Shown here: piece after piece, positions 25,514 to 35,214 of the stretch
Layout: each line of letters starts with the position of its first letter
Position numbering within the stretch: position 1 is the first letter of the stretch
From: Porcincola sp945869225
GTDB lineage: Bacteria > Bacillota > Clostridia > Lachnospirales > Lachnospiraceae
Assembly: GCF_052118625.1 (NCBI RefSeq)
Contig: NZ_JBQKGW010000007.1
Span: forward strand, 1 to 64,000
Direction: 5' to 3'
DNA: 64,000 nucleotides
Notes under the pieces: generated by a model
What the model was told of the DNA's origin: nothing
The model's database searches: none
Seen by the model: only the letters and a program-made list of their open reading frames with translations
Position numbers and translations under genes: made by a program

Positions 25514-26709
25514 GCGGGGATAAACCGGAATTCATCTATCTGGACAATGCAGCAACAACAAGGACACTTCCGGAAGCAGTCTCGGTTATGCTGCCGTTTT
25601 TTACAGAAACTTATGGCAATGCTTCGGCGGTGTATGAAGCCGGGCAACTCTGCCGCAGTGCGGTCATGCGGTCCAGAAAGACGATTGCAGATCTGATCGG
25701 GGCGGACAGGGACAAGATCTATTTTACCTCCGGGGGAAGCGAGGCGGACAACTGGGCCCTCAAAGGTGTGTTTGAACTGGCGCTGGACAAAGGCAGAGAA
25801 AAACCGCCTCATATCATCACCACGGCAATTGAGCATCATGCTGTTCTGCACACCTGTGAGTGGCTGCAGAAAATGGGGGCGGATGTCACGTTCATTCAGC
25901 CGGACAAGGAAGGGTTTATCAATCCGGAGGATGTAGAGCGGGCGATCCGGAAAGAGACGGTGCTGATCTCTGTGATGCTTGCAAACAATGAAATCGGCAC
26001 AATTGAGCCGATTGCCAGAATCGGACAAATCGCACACGATCACGGCATCCTGTTTCACACAGACGCTGTCCAAGCATATGGACAGATTCCGGTGAGTGTG
26101 CGGGACATGTACATTGACCTGCTTTCCGCCAGCAGCCATAAGCTCTATGGCCCCAAGGGCGTGGGATTTCTGTATATCAGGAGAGGCATTCAGCTGCCGG
26201 CCCTGATTCACGGGGGCGGTCAGGAGCGCGGAAAGCGGGCAGGAACCGAGAATGTTCCGGGAATCGTCGGATTCGCGAAGGCAGCGGAGGCTGCAGGCGG
26301 GCAGATGGAAGACCGGATGAAGCAGGAGAGACGTCTCCGCAGCCAGCTGATCAGGCAGGTCATGGACAGGATTCCGGGGACGCTTCTGAACGGACCGGCT
26401 GCAGCTGAGAATGAGCGTTTCCCGGAATTAAGAAGGCTGCCCGGCAACGCGAATTTCTGCTTTGAGGGAGTGGACGGAGAGGCACTGCTGGCGCTGCTTG
26501 ACATGCAGGGAATTTGTGCTTCTTCCGGGAGTGCCTGCTCCGCCGGTTCGCTGGATCCCTCTCATGTACTGCTTGCGATCGGAAGAAATCATGCACAGGC
26601 AAGAAGCAGTGTGCGGTTTAGCATCGGCGCGTTTAATACGGAAGAGGAGATCACGCAGACCGTGAGAATCCTTGAGCAGGACGTCCGGAAACTTCGGGCA
26701 TATACTTGA
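25510..26709 (+). CDS. Cysteine desulfurase (NifS/IscS)
   Basis: 399 aa. The PLP lysine lies in SSHKLYGPKGVGFLYIR; the catalytic cysteine lies in SSGSACSAG; the N-terminus YLDNAATTRTLPEAV is the class-V aminotransferase start. It removes sulfur from cysteine for Fe-S cluster, thiouridine or other sulfur carriers. The long loop with the catalytic Cys suggests the group II NifS/IscS type rather than SufS. No scaffold gene follows; a NifU-like scaffold lies 19 kb away at 46029. Confidence 0.96.
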   Translation: MSGDKPEFIYLDNAATTRTLPEAVSVMLPFFTETYGNASAVYEAGQLCRSAVMRSRKTIADLIGADRDKIYFTSGGSEADNWALKGVFELALDKGREKPPHIITTAIEHHAVLHTCEWLQKMGADVTFIQPDKEGFINPEDVERAIRKETVLISVMLANNEIGTIEPIARIGQIAHDHGILFHTDAVQAYGQIPVSVRDMYIDLLSASSHKLYGPKGVGFLYIRRGIQLPALIHGGGQERGKRAGTENVPGIVGFAKAAEAAGGQMEDRMKQERRLRSQLIRQVMDRIPGTLLNGPAAAENERFPELRRLPGNANFCFEGVDGEALLALLDMQGICASSGSACSAGSLDPSHVLLAIGRNHAQARSSVRFSIGAFNTEEEITQTVRILEQDVRKLRAYT

Positions 26710-26734
26710 TTTTTCGGAAAAGTGAATGTAGAAT
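26706..26734 (+). promoter_or_regulatory. Sigma-A promoter of gap
   Basis: TTGATT, 17 bp, TAGAAT; its -35 overlaps the stop codon of the cysteine desulfurase. The leader of about 85 nt can form a hairpin with GTTGAGC-GCC and GGCG-GCTCGAC arms (26744-26786) and a weaker AAAACT/AGTTTT hairpin near 26790-26805. Confidence 0.65.
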
Positions 26735-26826
26735 ATTTAACAGGTTGAGCGCCGTGGACTGCTTGCGGTTATGATGGCGGCTCGACAGAAAACTTATAGT
26801 TTTTCTTTATCCAGGAGGATTAAATT

Positions 26827-27834
26827 ATGGCAGTAAGAGTTGCAATCAATGGCTTTGGCCGTATTGGACGCCTTGCATTCCGTCAGATGTTCCAGGCACC
26901 GGGTTATGATGTTGTCGCAATCAACGATCTGACCAGCCCGGAGATGCTTGCTTACCTTCTTAAGTATGATACAACTCATGGTCATTATGAGGGCACTGTT
27001 GAGTCTACCGATCATTCCATTATTGTCAACGGCAAGGAGATCGAGATCTACAAGGAGAAGGATGCAAAGGATCTTCCTTGGGGCGAGCTGAAGATCGATG
27101 TCGTTCTGGAGTGCACCGGCTTCTACACCAGCAAGGCAAAGGCTCAGGCTCATATCGATGCAGGCGCCCGCAAGGTTGTCATCTCTGCTCCGGCAGGCAA
27201 TGACCTTCCGACCATTGTCTACAATGTCAACCACAAGACTCTGAAGGCTTCCGATACCATCATCTCCGCAGCTTCCTGCACAACGAACTGCCTTGCACCG
27301 ATGGCAAAGGCTCTGAACGATCTGGCACCGGTTGAGTCCGGATTCATGACCACCGTTCATGCTTACACCGGTGATCAGATGGTTCTTGACGGACCGCAGA
27401 GAAAGGGTAACCTTCGCCGCAGCCGTGCAGCAGCTCAGAACATCGTTCCGGCTTCTTCCGGCGCAGCTAAGGCAATCGGCCTGGTTATCCCGGAGCTGAA
27501 CGGAAAGCTGAACGGCGCAGCTCAGCGTGTACCGGTCGCTACAGGATCTACCACCATCCTTGACGCTGTTGTCGACGGAGTGGTTTCTGCAGATGATGTC
27601 AACGCTCAGATGAAGAAGGAGTCCACCGAGTCCTTCGAGTACAACACCGATGAGATCGTTTCCTCCGATATCATCAACAGCAGGGCTGGTTCCATCTTCG
27701 ATGCAACCCAGACAAAGGTTCTTGATATGGGCAACGGCAAGACGCTTGTTCAGGTTGTTTCCTGGTATGACAACGAGAATTCTTACACCAGCCAGATGGT
27801 TCGTACCATCAAGTACTTCTCTGAGCTTCAGTAA
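26827..27834 (+). CDS. gapA: Glyceraldehyde-3-phosphate dehydrogenase
   Basis: 335 aa. NAD-binding start VAINGFGRIGRLAFRQ, catalytic Cys in SAASCTTNCLAP, and SWYDNE near the C-terminus. It oxidises glyceraldehyde 3-phosphate to 1,3-bisphosphoglycerate. AGGAGG is 7 nt before the ATG. Codon use is strongly biased to few codons, as expected for a highly expressed glycolytic gene. It has its own promoter and terminator and opens the glycolytic cluster gap-pgk-tpi-hom-gpmI. Confidence 0.98.
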   Translation: MAVRVAINGFGRIGRLAFRQMFQAPGYDVVAINDLTSPEMLAYLLKYDTTHGHYEGTVESTDHSIIVNGKEIEIYKEKDAKDLPWGELKIDVVLECTGFYTSKAKAQAHIDAGARKVVISAPAGNDLPTIVYNVNHKTLKASDTIISAASCTTNCLAPMAKALNDLAPVESGFMTTVHAYTGDQMVLDGPQRKGNLRRSRAAAQNIVPASSGAAKAIGLVIPELNGKLNGAAQRVPVATGSTTILDAVVDGVVSADDVNAQMKKESTESFEYNTDEIVSSDIINSRAGSIFDATQTKVLDMGNGKTLVQVVSWYDNENSYTSQMVRTIKYFSELQ

Positions 27835-27868
27835 TTGAATCTCAACTGAATTACGATAAGACCTGAGG

Positions 27869-27899
27869 AGGTCCGGTCTGAAAGGACCGGACCTTTTCT
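27869..27899 (+). terminator. Terminator of gapA
   Basis: 10-bp stem AGGTCCGGTC / GACCGGACCT, 6-nt loop, TTTCTT tail. Probably incomplete, allowing some read-through into pgk. Confidence 0.85.
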
Positions 27900-28022
27900 T
27901 CGGTTTCAGGAAGAACATGACAGGACACCAGCCCTGCACCTGTTTTCATCAGGAGAATGACGCTCAGGGGAGAAGGCAGAAAGGGGCTGCTGGTCTGGTA
28001 TTCAAAAAGGAGGCATACTGAC

Positions 28023-29234
28023 ATGCTGAAAAAAAAGACCGTTGATGACATCAACGTAAAAGGAAAGAGAGTTCTGGTCCGCTGCGACTTCAACGTTCCG
28101 CTGAAGGATGGCAAGATTACGGATGAGAATCGTCTGGTAGCAGCACTTCCGACGATCAAGAAGCTGATTGCAGATGGCGGAAAGGTCATTCTCTGCTCTC
28201 ATCTCGGGAAACCGAAGGGAGTTGCGGATCCGAAGCTTTCCCTGGCTCCGGTTGCTGCACGCCTGAGCGAGCTGCTCGGACAGGAAGTAAAGTTTGCAGC
28301 GGACGATAATGTTGTCGGCCCGAACGCAAAGGCAGCTGTCGAAGCCATGAAGGACGGGGATGTGATTCTGCTTCAGAACACCCGTTACAGAGCCGAAGAG
28401 ACGAAGAACGGCGAGGAATTCTCCAAGGAGCTTGCTTCTCTGGCAGATGTTTTTGTCAATGACGCTTTCGGTACTGCTCACAGAGCACACTGCTCCAATG
28501 TCGGTGTCACAAAGTATATCAAGGGCGACTGCGTCGTCGGCTATCTGATGCAGAAGGAGATCAAGTATCTCAGCAATGCGGTCGACGATCCGAAGCGCCC
28601 GTTTGTCGCGATTCTTGGCGGCGCAAAGGTTGCTGATAAGCTGAACGTTATCTCCAATCTGCTTGAGAAGTGCGATACGCTGATTATCGGCGGCGGAATG
28701 GCGTACACCTTCCTGAAGGCAAAGGGATACGAGGTCGGAACCTCTCTGCTTGATGAGACGAAGGTTGATTACTGCAAGGAGATGATTGAGAAGGCGCAGA
28801 AGCTTGGCAAGAAACTTCTTCTCCCGGTCGATGCGGTTGTGACCGATCATTTCCCGGAACCGATCGATGCGGAGATTGAGACAGCGGTTGTCGATGCAGA
28901 CAAGATTCCGGCTGACAAGATGGGGATGGATATCGGACCGAAGACGGTAGCTCTTTACACGGATGCAGTGAAGACTGCAAAGACGGTCGTCTGGAACGGA
29001 CCGATGGGTGTGTTCGAGAACCCGATTCTTGCAAAGGGAACAAAGGCAGTTGCTGCGGCACTTGCAGAGACAGATGCAGTCACCATCATCGGCGGCGGCG
29101 ACTCTGCGGCAGCAGTCAACCAGCTTGGCTATGGCAGCAAGATGACGCATATCTCTACCGGCGGCGGAGCTTCTCTTGAATTCCTGGAGGGGAAGGATCT
29201 TCCGGGCGTTGTCGCTGCTGACGATGCAGAGTAA
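28023..29234 (+). CDS. pgk: Phosphoglycerate kinase
   Basis: 403 aa from the ATG at 28023 with AAAGGAGG 9 nt upstream; an ATG 22 codons earlier has no family match. Signatures: RVLVRCDFNVPLKDG near the N-terminus, LLQNTRYRAEETKN, and the C-terminal GGGDSAAAVNQLG and STGGGASLEFLEG nucleotide-binding loops. It makes ATP from 1,3-bisphosphoglycerate. tpi follows after 60 nt. Confidence 0.98.
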   Translation: MLKKKTVDDINVKGKRVLVRCDFNVPLKDGKITDENRLVAALPTIKKLIADGGKVILCSHLGKPKGVADPKLSLAPVAARLSELLGQEVKFAADDNVVGPNAKAAVEAMKDGDVILLQNTRYRAEETKNGEEFSKELASLADVFVNDAFGTAHRAHCSNVGVTKYIKGDCVVGYLMQKEIKYLSNAVDDPKRPFVAILGGAKVADKLNVISNLLEKCDTLIIGGGMAYTFLKAKGYEVGTSLLDETKVDYCKEMIEKAQKLGKKLLLPVDAVVTDHFPEPIDAEIETAVVDADKIPADKMGMDIGPKTVALYTDAVKTAKTVVWNGPMGVFENPILAKGTKAVAAALAETDAVTIIGGGDSAAAVNQLGYGSKMTHISTGGGASLEFLEGKDLPGVVAADDAE

Positions 29235-29294
29235 TCAATAGAGATTATTCGAAGTGAAAGACATTTGATTGTAGTAAAAGGAGATTATAAAGCC

Positions 29295-30047
29295 ATGGCT
29301 AGAAAGAAGATTATTGCCGGCAACTGGAAGATGAACATGACTCCGACCGAGGCGAAGGCTCTGGTTGAAACCCTGAAGCCGCTTGTTGCCGGGGCTGATA
29401 CCGATGTTGTTTACTGCGTACCGGCAGTTGATATTGTCCCGGTCGTCGAGGCTGTGAAGGGAACAAATGTCACGGTTGGCGCTGAGAATATGTATATCGA
29501 GGAGAAGGGAGCCTTCACTGGTGAGATTTCCCCGAACATGCTTGTCGATGCAGGCTGCAAGTGGGTCATCATCGGACACTCCGAGAGACGTCAGTACTTC
29601 AATGAGACAGATGAGTTCCTGAACAAGAAGGTTCTGAAGGCGTTTGAGCATGGCCTGACACCGATCCTCTGCTGCGGCGAGACGCTTGAGCAGAGAGAAG
29701 CAGGTGTGACCCTCGACTGGATCCGCCTTCAGATCAAGTCTGATCTCCAGGGAGTGACAAAGGAGCAGGCGGCTTCCATGGTCATCGCATACGAGCCGAT
29801 CTGGGCAATCGGAACCGGCAAGACGGCAACGGCTGACCAGGCTGAGGAGGTCTGCAAGGCAATCCGTGATACCATCGCAGAGATCTATGACACCGATACG
29901 GCTGAGAAAATCCGTATCCAGTATGGCGGATCGATGAAGCCGTCTAACTGCAAGGAGCTGCTTGCAAAGCCGGATATCGACGGTGGTCTGATCGGCGGCG
30001 CATCCCTCAAGGCGGACTTTGCGGCGATCGTCAACTACAATAAGTAA
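29295..30047 (+). CDS. tpiA: Triosephosphate isomerase
   Basis: 250 aa from the ATG at 29295 (GGAG about 10 nt upstream); the frame opens ten codons earlier. Active-site residues are visible: Lys in GNWKMN, His in IIGHSERRQ, Glu in AYEPIWAIGTG, and the phosphate loop GGSMKP. It interconverts dihydroxyacetone phosphate and glyceraldehyde 3-phosphate. Likely co-transcribed with pgk. Confidence 0.98.
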   Translation: MARKKIIAGNWKMNMTPTEAKALVETLKPLVAGADTDVVYCVPAVDIVPVVEAVKGTNVTVGAENMYIEEKGAFTGEISPNMLVDAGCKWVIIGHSERRQYFNETDEFLNKKVLKAFEHGLTPILCCGETLEQREAGVTLDWIRLQIKSDLQGVTKEQAASMVIAYEPIWAIGTGKTATADQAEEVCKAIRDTIAEIYDTDTAEKIRIQYGGSMKPSNCKELLAKPDIDGGLIGGASLKADFAAIVNYNK

Positions 30048-30068
30048 TACAGACATCTGACCATGAAG

Positions 30069-30092
30069 GGCAGGCCATGCGGCCTGCCTTTT
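30069..30092 (+). terminator. Terminator of pgk-tpiA
   Basis: 8-bp stem GGCAGGCC / GGCCTGCC, ATGC loop, four T. Confidence 0.9.
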
Positions 30093-30223
30093 CATTTGCA
30101 GGCGGGGTGTTGATCCGTGAGCCGGCGATCCCGTATGCGGAGGAATCCGGCTGGCGGAATCGTGCGAATCACGCTCGGCTATTATGCAGAAGGACCGCGC
30201 ATGCAAAATGAATGACCGGTGCA

Positions 30224-30253
30224 TTTACAAGGAGCTTGGCGGTATGGTAAGAT
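30224..30253 (+). promoter_or_regulatory. Probable promoter of hom-gpmI
   Basis: TTTACA, 18 bp, TAAGAT, about 90 nt before the hom start. The rest of the 295-bp gap after tpiA shows no gene, and no lysine or SAM riboswitch is recognised. Confidence 0.5.
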
Positions 30254-30342
30254 GACTGCGCTGGCCTGATCGCCAGAACTGATTGCAGATGAGTGACAAC
30301 TGACTGGCAGAAGCCGGAACGGGTCAAACCGGCATCGGCAGG

Positions 30343-31668
30343 ATGGAAAGAGACATGGGAAAAGACGGAATGAATGTGGCACTTCTCGGCCTTGGAACGG
30401 TCGGAAAGGGCGTCTACAAGGTAATGAAAACGCAGCGGCCTGAGATGCCTCAGAAGCTGAACACGGTCCTGAATCTGAAGAAGATTCTGGTGCGGCATCC
30501 GGAGGCGCATGTGAAGGATGTGGATGACCCTTCCATATTGACCAGCGACTATTCACAGATTGTGGATGATCCGGATATCGACATCGTCATCGAGCTGATC
30601 GGCGGCATTGAACCGGCCTGCACTTATATCCGGGACGCTCTTGAGGCGGGGAAAAGCGTTGTTACCGCGAACAAGGATCTGATCGCGGAACGGGGCGGAG
30701 AGCTGATGGAGATCGCCGAGGAAAACCATGCGGAGCTGAGGTTTGAGGCTTCCGTAGCCGGCGGTATCCCGATTATATCTCCTCTGAAGAACAGCTTGTC
30801 TGCCAACGAGATCAGCGAGGTCATGGGAATCGTCAACGGGACGACAAACTTCATCCTGTCCAAGATGACGGATGAGGGGATGGACTATGAGCAGGCGCTG
30901 AGAGAGGCGACCGCGCTGGGCTATGCGGAGGCGGATCCGACCGCTGATGTCGAGGGTTATGACGCAGCCAGAAAGATGGCCATCATGGCTTCCATCGCTT
31001 TTCATTCCAGAGTCACATTCCGGGATGTCTACACGGAGGGGATCACGAAAATCACGGCGCAGGACATCGCTTACGCGAAGACGCTTGGTTGGGTTATCAA
31101 GCTGATCGGCCTTGCGACAAACGGGAAGGAAGGGATCGAGGTTCGGGTGCATCCGATGCTGATCCCGCAGGCTCATCCGATCGCGACTGTGAACGGATCC
31201 TACAATGCCGTCTATGTACGCGGCGATGCCGTTGGGGATGTCATGTTCTATGGCAGAGGAGCCGGTGAGATGCCGACAGCCAGTGCTGTGATGGGGGATG
31301 TCTTCTCCGTCGCACGCCACACTGTTTATCACTCCCAGGGAACGACAAGAGACAATGTATACCGGAAGATTCCGATCCGCAGGATTGAGAACACGGTCTC
31401 CAGCTATTTCCTGAGAATGGAGGTGGAGGACAAGCCGGGTGTCCTGGCCACGATTGCCAGCATCTTCGGCAACAATTCCGTTTCGATTGAGCAGGTGATC
31501 CAGAAGGACAAGATCGGGACAAATGCCGAGCTTGTCATCATTACAAGCCCTGTTCGGGAACGCCATATCAGGGACGCGCTGCTGATCATCAATTCAAGCA
31601 GCGTTGTGAAACGGGTTGCAAGCATGATCAGGGTGTATATCGATCAGAGAGAAGGAGAAATATCATGA
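30343..31668 (+). CDS. hom: Homoserine dehydrogenase
   Basis: 441 aa. NAD(P)-binding GLGTVGKGVYKV, catalytic-domain motifs GIVNGTTNFIL and LGYAEADPTADVEGYDAARK, and a C-terminal ACT domain (MEVEDKPGVLATIASIFGNN) that usually mediates threonine feedback. It reduces aspartate semialdehyde to homoserine for threonine and methionine. The start could instead be the ATG at 30355, since neither has a strong ribosome site. It overlaps gpmI by 4 nt, an unexpected coupling of an amino-acid gene with glycolysis. Confidence 0.96.
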   Translation: MERDMGKDGMNVALLGLGTVGKGVYKVMKTQRPEMPQKLNTVLNLKKILVRHPEAHVKDVDDPSILTSDYSQIVDDPDIDIVIELIGGIEPACTYIRDALEAGKSVVTANKDLIAERGGELMEIAEENHAELRFEASVAGGIPIISPLKNSLSANEISEVMGIVNGTTNFILSKMTDEGMDYEQALREATALGYAEADPTADVEGYDAARKMAIMASIAFHSRVTFRDVYTEGITKITAQDIAYAKTLGWVIKLIGLATNGKEGIEVRVHPMLIPQAHPIATVNGSYNAVYVRGDAVGDVMFYGRGAGEMPTASAVMGDVFSVARHTVYHSQGTTRDNVYRKIPIRRIENTVSSYFLRMEVEDKPGVLATIASIFGNNSVSIEQVIQKDKIGTNAELVIITSPVRERHIRDALLIINSSSVVKRVASMIRVYIDQREGEIS

Positions 31669-33209
31669 GCAAGAGACCAACAGTACTGATGATTCTGGAC
31701 GGGTACGGACTGAATCCGCGGAAGGATCACAATGCAATCGCAGAGGCGAATACGCCTGTCATGGACAGACTGATGAAGGAATATCCATTTGTACAGGGAC
31801 AGGCGTCCGGGGAGTATGTCGGACTTCCGGACGGGCAGATGGGCAATTCAGAGGTCGGGCACCTGAATATGGGGGCAGGCCGTATTGTATATCAGGATTT
31901 GACGAAGATTACGAAAGCGATCCGCGATGGGTCTTTCTTTGAGAATCCGGCGCTGAAGGGTGCTATGGAGAATGCAAAGAAGAATGATTCCTCCCTGCAT
32001 CTGTACGGACTCGTTTCGGATGGGGGCGTTCACAGTCACATTTCCCATATCTTTGCGCTTCTGGAGATGGCAAAGAGGGAGGGACTGAAGAAGGTCTTTG
32101 TACACTGCTTCCTCGATGGACGTGACACGCCGCCGGATTCCGGAGCAGGATTTGTACAGCAGGTCCAGGATAAGATGGACGAGCTTGGCATCGGCAAAAT
32201 CGGCGTTGTCTCCGGCCGCTACTATGCGATGGACCGTGACAACAGATGGGACAGAGTCGAGAAGGCATACAGAGCCCTGACGCTGGGAGAGGGCGTGCCG
32301 GCTTCAAGCGGCGTGCAGGCAGTGAAGGATTCCTATGCAAATGGGGTGACCGATGAGTTCGTCGTTCCGGCAGTTGTGATGGAGGATGGCAAGCCGGTCA
32401 CCACGATCAAGGATGGTGATTCAATCATCTTCTTCAATTTCCGTCCGGACCGTGCGAGAGAGCTGACCAGATGTTTCTGCATGGATGATTTCAATCAGTT
32501 TGACAGAGGACCGCGCAAGAAGGTTTACTATACCTGCTTCACCGACTATGATGTGACGATTCCGAACAAGCATGTCGCCTTCCCGAAGACCGAGATCAAG
32601 GAGACGTTCGGAGAATTCCTCGCACAGCATCATATGACCCAGGCCAGGATTGCCGAGACGGAGAAGTATGCACATGTGACCTTCTTCTTCAATGGCGGCG
32701 TGGAGGCTCCGAATCCGGGCGAGGACCGCATCCTGGTCAAGAGTCCGAAGGTTGCGACGTATGATCTTCAGCCGGAGATGAGCGCGCCGGAGGTCTGTGA
32801 CAAGTTTGTTGACGCGATCAAGTCCGGAAAATATGATGTGATTATTACCAATTTCGCAAATCCCGATATGGTCGGACACACCGGGGTGGAGCCGGCCTGC
32901 ATCAAGGCCATCGAGACGGTCGACAAGTGCGTCGGACGGGTTGTCGATGCGCTGCTCGAAGTGGACGGACAGATGTTCATCACGGCGGATCACGGCAATG
33001 CGGAACAGCTTGTGGATTATGAGACGGGTGAACCGCTCACATCCCATACGACAAACCCTGTTCCGTTCATCCTGGTCAACTATGACCCGGCTTACACCCT
33101 CAGAGAGGGCGGCGCGCTGTGTGACATCATCCCGACGCTGATAGAGATGATGGGTATGAAGCAGCCGAAGGAGATGACGGGAAAGAGTCTTCTGGTGAAG
33201 AAAAACTAA
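31665..33209 (+). CDS. gpmI: 2,3-bisphosphoglycerate-independent phosphoglycerate mutase
   Basis: 514 aa. The catalytic serine lies in DGQMGNSEVGHLNMGAGR; metal ligands are seen in MILDGYGLN, ITADHGNAEQ and SHTTNPVPF. It converts 3- to 2-phosphoglycerate using Mn. GGAG is 9 nt before the ATG, which overlaps the hom stop. The terminator at 33235 closes the unit. No enolase gene is in the window. Confidence 0.98.
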   Translation: MSKRPTVLMILDGYGLNPRKDHNAIAEANTPVMDRLMKEYPFVQGQASGEYVGLPDGQMGNSEVGHLNMGAGRIVYQDLTKITKAIRDGSFFENPALKGAMENAKKNDSSLHLYGLVSDGGVHSHISHIFALLEMAKREGLKKVFVHCFLDGRDTPPDSGAGFVQQVQDKMDELGIGKIGVVSGRYYAMDRDNRWDRVEKAYRALTLGEGVPASSGVQAVKDSYANGVTDEFVVPAVVMEDGKPVTTIKDGDSIIFFNFRPDRARELTRCFCMDDFNQFDRGPRKKVYYTCFTDYDVTIPNKHVAFPKTEIKETFGEFLAQHHMTQARIAETEKYAHVTFFFNGGVEAPNPGEDRILVKSPKVATYDLQPEMSAPEVCDKFVDAIKSGKYDVIITNFANPDMVGHTGVEPACIKAIETVDKCVGRVVDALLEVDGQMFITADHGNAEQLVDYETGEPLTSHTTNPVPFILVNYDPAYTLREGGALCDIIPTLIEMMGMKQPKEMTGKSLLVKKN

Positions 33210-33234
33210 GTGATACCGTTGAATAGGCGCTGAA

Positions 33235-33264
33235 GGGCAGACTCCTGCGGGAGCTGCCCTTTTT
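33235..33264 (+). terminator. Terminator of hom-gpmI
   Basis: GGGCAG-CTCC / GGAG-CTGCCC stem with one bulged A, followed by five T. Confidence 0.9.
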
Positions 33265-33301
33265 CAGATTGACACACAGAATCAGCTGAATTTTCACACC
33301 T

Positions 33302-33329
33302 TTGACACAGAAGCTTCTTAAGATAGGAG
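33302..33329 (+). promoter_or_regulatory. Possible promoter of the HtrA-like protease
   Basis: TTGACA, 16 bp, TAGGAG. The -10 is poor. A second TTGACACA lies 33 bp upstream at 33269, three helical turns away, suggesting a paired regulator site rather than two promoters. Confidence 0.4.
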
Positions 33330-33361
33330 TTATCATTTGAATGCATGAAAGGAGCTCTCCA

Positions 33362-34963
33362 ATGTACGATAAGAAGCTGAGAAACAGAAGAATCTCTGCA
33401 AGGGTGCTGGCGGCGATTCTGACCGCAGCGATGAGCGTGAGCGCAGCCCCATATACATTTGCCGGAACGATCCTCCAGACCGGGAAAGAGGCTGCCAGTC
33501 AGACGGAAACGGAGGAGCAGACAGAAGCTGACACGCAGGATGTATCTGCTGATAAGAAGGATTCGGAAAAGAGCAGCTACCCGCAGCTTGAGACGACGGG
33601 GACACAGGACGCAAAGGTCACAGCGATTGATGTTTCAGATGTCGTGGATGCATGTATGCCGTCCATTGTCACCATTTCTGAGAAGAGTGTTCAGGAAGTC
33701 GAGGATTACTTTGGCGGGAAGCATAGTGTTGAGGAAGAGGGTGCAGCATCGGGATTTATCATTGCGCAGACCGCTGACGAGCTGCTGATCGCGACGAATA
33801 ATCACGTTGTGGACAATGCGACGGACGTCACAGTTGCCTTTTCAGTTGACACAGACAATGAAGAGGACAAGGTCGTTGCAGCCAAGGTGAAGGGAGCAGA
33901 TCCGTCGACAGATGTGGCTGTTGTCGCAGTTCAGTTGAAGGATATCAAGGAGGATGTGCTGAAGCAGCTGAAGGTTGCTGTGCTCGGGGATTCTGACAAG
34001 CTCAAGGTCGGTCAGACTGCGATTACAATCGGAAACACACTTGGACAGGGACTGACTGTGACATCCGGCATTATCGCGGCGCTGAACTGCAAGGTTGAGA
34101 CGGACGAGGGAACCTGGACAGAGTTCCAGACCGATGGCGCCGCTAATCAGGGACAGAGCGGCGGAGCTGTCCTGAATGCAAAGGGCGAAGTCATCGGAAT
34201 TTTCAACGCAGGCTATCTGGAAGGAGATAATGTCGGGTATGCAGTCCCGATCAATACCGCGATTCCGGTTCTGCAGGACCTGATCAACCGCAAGACGAGG
34301 GATGCGCTGGACGATTACGGGTATCTTGGCATTACAGTGGCACCGGTGACAGATGAAGCCAGCCAGATGTATAATATCCCGAAGGGCGCATATGTTTACT
34401 CGGTTGAGAAGGGATCCGCCGCTGAGAAGGCAGGTCTTCAGAAGGGCGACGTCATCACAAAGTTTGACGGCCTGTCGATTGATTCCAGGGATACGCTTTT
34501 AAAGAAGATTCAGTATTATGCTCCGGGTGAAAAGGTGAAGATTGCCTATGAAAGGGCTTCCGGAAACAGTTATGAGGAAAAGACAGCGGAGGTTACGCTT
34601 GGCGAGGCAACCGATGAGGTGAAAGCAGCCAGGAAGGAGCAGAACGCATCTGACAGTTCTGACAAAAAGAACTCAGACGGAGACAAGGCTGACGGACAGG
34701 ACAAGAACAGTGATGACAACGACGGATCCTCAGGCGACACAGACGACGGGTCCCAGACGCTTCCGCCGTCAGATGGCAGTGACGGAGACGGGAGCATCAC
34801 GATTCCATGGGGCAGCTTTTTCGGCGGACAGGACGGAAGCGGCAGTGGAAATGAGTTCGGTTATCCATTCGGCGGAGGTTCCGGAAACGGCTCTGGCATT
34901 CCGTACAGCGGACAGGATGGGAATGCTTCAGGGACCAATGGAAGTGGAAGTGCAGAATTCTGA
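33362..34963 (+). CDS. S1C family serine protease, HtrA/DegP-like
   Basis: 533 aa from the ATG at 33362 with AAAGGAG 7 nt upstream. A signal peptide or anchor helix (ARVLAAILTAAMSVSAAPYTFAG) is followed by an acidic linker. The trypsin-like triad is visible: His in ATNNHVVDN, Asp in DPSTDVAVVAV, Ser in GQSGGAVLN. One PDZ domain follows (YLGITVAP to KFDGLSIDS). The last 110 residues are a disordered Ser/Asp/Gly-rich tail. By family it degrades or refolds misfolded exported proteins. It is alone between two terminators; no CssRS-type regulator is adjacent. Confidence 0.95.
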   Translation: MYDKKLRNRRISARVLAAILTAAMSVSAAPYTFAGTILQTGKEAASQTETEEQTEADTQDVSADKKDSEKSSYPQLETTGTQDAKVTAIDVSDVVDACMPSIVTISEKSVQEVEDYFGGKHSVEEEGAASGFIIAQTADELLIATNNHVVDNATDVTVAFSVDTDNEEDKVVAAKVKGADPSTDVAVVAVQLKDIKEDVLKQLKVAVLGDSDKLKVGQTAITIGNTLGQGLTVTSGIIAALNCKVETDEGTWTEFQTDGAANQGQSGGAVLNAKGEVIGIFNAGYLEGDNVGYAVPINTAIPVLQDLINRKTRDALDDYGYLGITVAPVTDEASQMYNIPKGAYVYSVEKGSAAEKAGLQKGDVITKFDGLSIDSRDTLLKKIQYYAPGEKVKIAYERASGNSYEEKTAEVTLGEATDEVKAARKEQNASDSSDKKNSDGDKADGQDKNSDDNDGSSGDTDDGSQTLPPSDGSDGDGSITIPWGSFFGGQDGSGSGNEFGYPFGGGSGNGSGIPYSGQDGNASGTNGSGSAEF

Positions 34964-35018
34964 ATGTGAGTTCCGGACCTGATTGCAGAAATCGCCGGGC
35001 AGCGGTAATATAAGAATC

Positions 35019-35053
35019 GTGCGGGGCAAGGTATCCATCGCCCCGCACTTTTT
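35019..35053 (+). terminator. Terminator of the HtrA-like gene
   Basis: 8-bp stem GTGCGGGG / CCCCGCAC, 14-nt loop, five T. Confidence 0.92.
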
Positions 35054-35214
35054 CTGATCACAGAAACAGCTGCCGGAGGCTGAAGAATAAAACCGCGAGG
35101 GAAGCGGACAGACTGGCGGTGGAGCAGGCATGCGATGCAGAGAACAGCAATCGGAAGAAATCGCAGCGGCCGGGCAGAAGAGTTGTTGGAGACCGGAAGT
35201 TCAGGAGAAGAAGA

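Noticed and set aside
26794..27939. 381-aa open frame antisense to gapA
   Set aside because: Same artefact of strong codon bias on the opposite strand; it runs through the gapA promoter leader and terminator.
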